Source of the DNA: Ariolimax columbianus
Lineage: Eukaryota; Mollusca; Gastropoda; Stylommatophora; Arionidae
Length of the DNA stretch: 64,000 nucleotides
Direction of reading: 5' to 3'
NCBI GenBank assembly: GCA_036924085.1
Contig: JAVGWX010000002.1
Span: 49,607,948 to 49,671,947 of the forward strand
A model generated the notes under the pieces. That model had not been told where the DNA came from, searched no databases, and was given only the letters and a program-made list of their open reading frames with translations. Below, one piece after another: positions 63,516-64,000 of the stretch. The translations under genes and the position numbers were made by a program. How positions within the stretch are numbered: the stretch's first letter is position 1; each line of letters opens with the position of its first letter.

Positions 63516-64000
63516 TCCCAGGGCACTTTATAAAGGGGGTAAAAAGAAAACCACTGCACGCTGCCATGCATGTCATAGTAAGGTGACTACACCGAGTGCT
63601 TATCGTGCTGACAACCAGATCATCTCAAACAGAATACCACAGAAATCACATTTTGTAGAAGCACATGAACGCTCCGTGGAAAGAATTAAACTGCATTTGT
63701 AACTTCATGCTCCATGGTAAACTAAATTACAAGATTATCGATGATTACGGTAGTGATATCATGCCCGGATATCCTGTCACGTTTCGGTGTTTAGATCTCC
63801 CATTCATCAAAAATTATAAATTAAACTTAAGAACATTTCTTTGATCGTGCTCCTCCTAGTTCGTTCTTACCATTATTGATGCTTCTTTCTAATTAAACCT
63901 TATTTTGTGATATATTCTCATCCTGCTTATTAATATATATTTATTTTGATAATTTGTCTCACTACATGTCTTTTGTTTTGCTAGGCTTGTCTTTGACACT
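63516..64000. other. No gene recognised
   Basis: The ORF at 63484-63702 has no recognisable domain. The final roughly 150 bp resemble 57640-57800, suggesting an unidentified dispersed repeat. Confidence 0.35.

Overview
The window looks like intergenic or intronic DNA from a large, repeat-rich invertebrate genome, plausibly a mollusc or another lophotrochozoan. It is AT-rich, has many long microsatellites, and is filled with nested fragments of non-LTR retrotransposons (LINEs), SINEs, mariner and hAT DNA transposons and a Penelope-like element. I found no convincing host gene and no exon chain. Nearly all protein-like sequence belongs to mobile elements, mostly decayed. The mollusc guess rests only on the general look of the repeats and a 28S rRNA-like 3' end, so it is weak.

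Layout. 0-9 kb: a mosaic of LINE ends, a LINE endonuclease region and a Penelope-like 3' fragment. 9.3-13.5 kb: one degenerate LINE that carries an internal 60/61-bp tandem amplification, a probable solo LTR inside that amplification, and a mariner copy farther on. 14-17 kb: LINE tail, microsatellites and two 28S rRNA-derived segments, one flanked by a near-perfect 16-bp direct repeat. 17.2-20.0 kb: a nearly complete Penelope-like element (RT plus GIY-YIG endonuclease, minus strand) with one frameshift and a hammerhead-like motif. 20-26 kb: a tRNA-type SINE, a LINE split by a 764-bp LINE-5'-UTR-like insert with an 11-bp duplication, a CR1/L2-type LINE with another LINE nested in it, and a 49-bp satellite. 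27.75-31.36 kb: the best-preserved LINE (endonuclease, RT, RNase H, minus strand), with a perfect 15-bp target-site duplication. 31-39 kb: a dispersed repeat of unknown type, SINE copies (one nested in a mariner terminus), a 30-bp satellite and a LINE tail. 39.5-42 kb: AT-rich DNA with nothing recognisable. 42.26-44.30 kb: a second, 5'-truncated copy of the 27-31 kb LINE, inserted in an older LINE tail with a 12-bp duplication. 45-56 kb: further LINE RT and RNase H fragments, SINEs, a 73-bp and a 44-bp satellite, and a LINE with a 38-bp internal amplification. 56-64 kb: a mariner fragment, a 544-bp hAT-type non-autonomous element, a 15-bp minisatellite that is open on both strands, and a 30-33 bp satellite interrupted by a LINE.

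The elements interact as a community. LINE and SINE families end in similar (GAA)n tails, several preceded by a CGTACG- or TCGA-like motif, as if one LINE machinery served many families. Insertions sit inside earlier insertions, and their order can be read from the duplications. Short tandem amplifications have arisen inside LINE coding sequence at least three times. All similarities and repeat counts were judged by eye.
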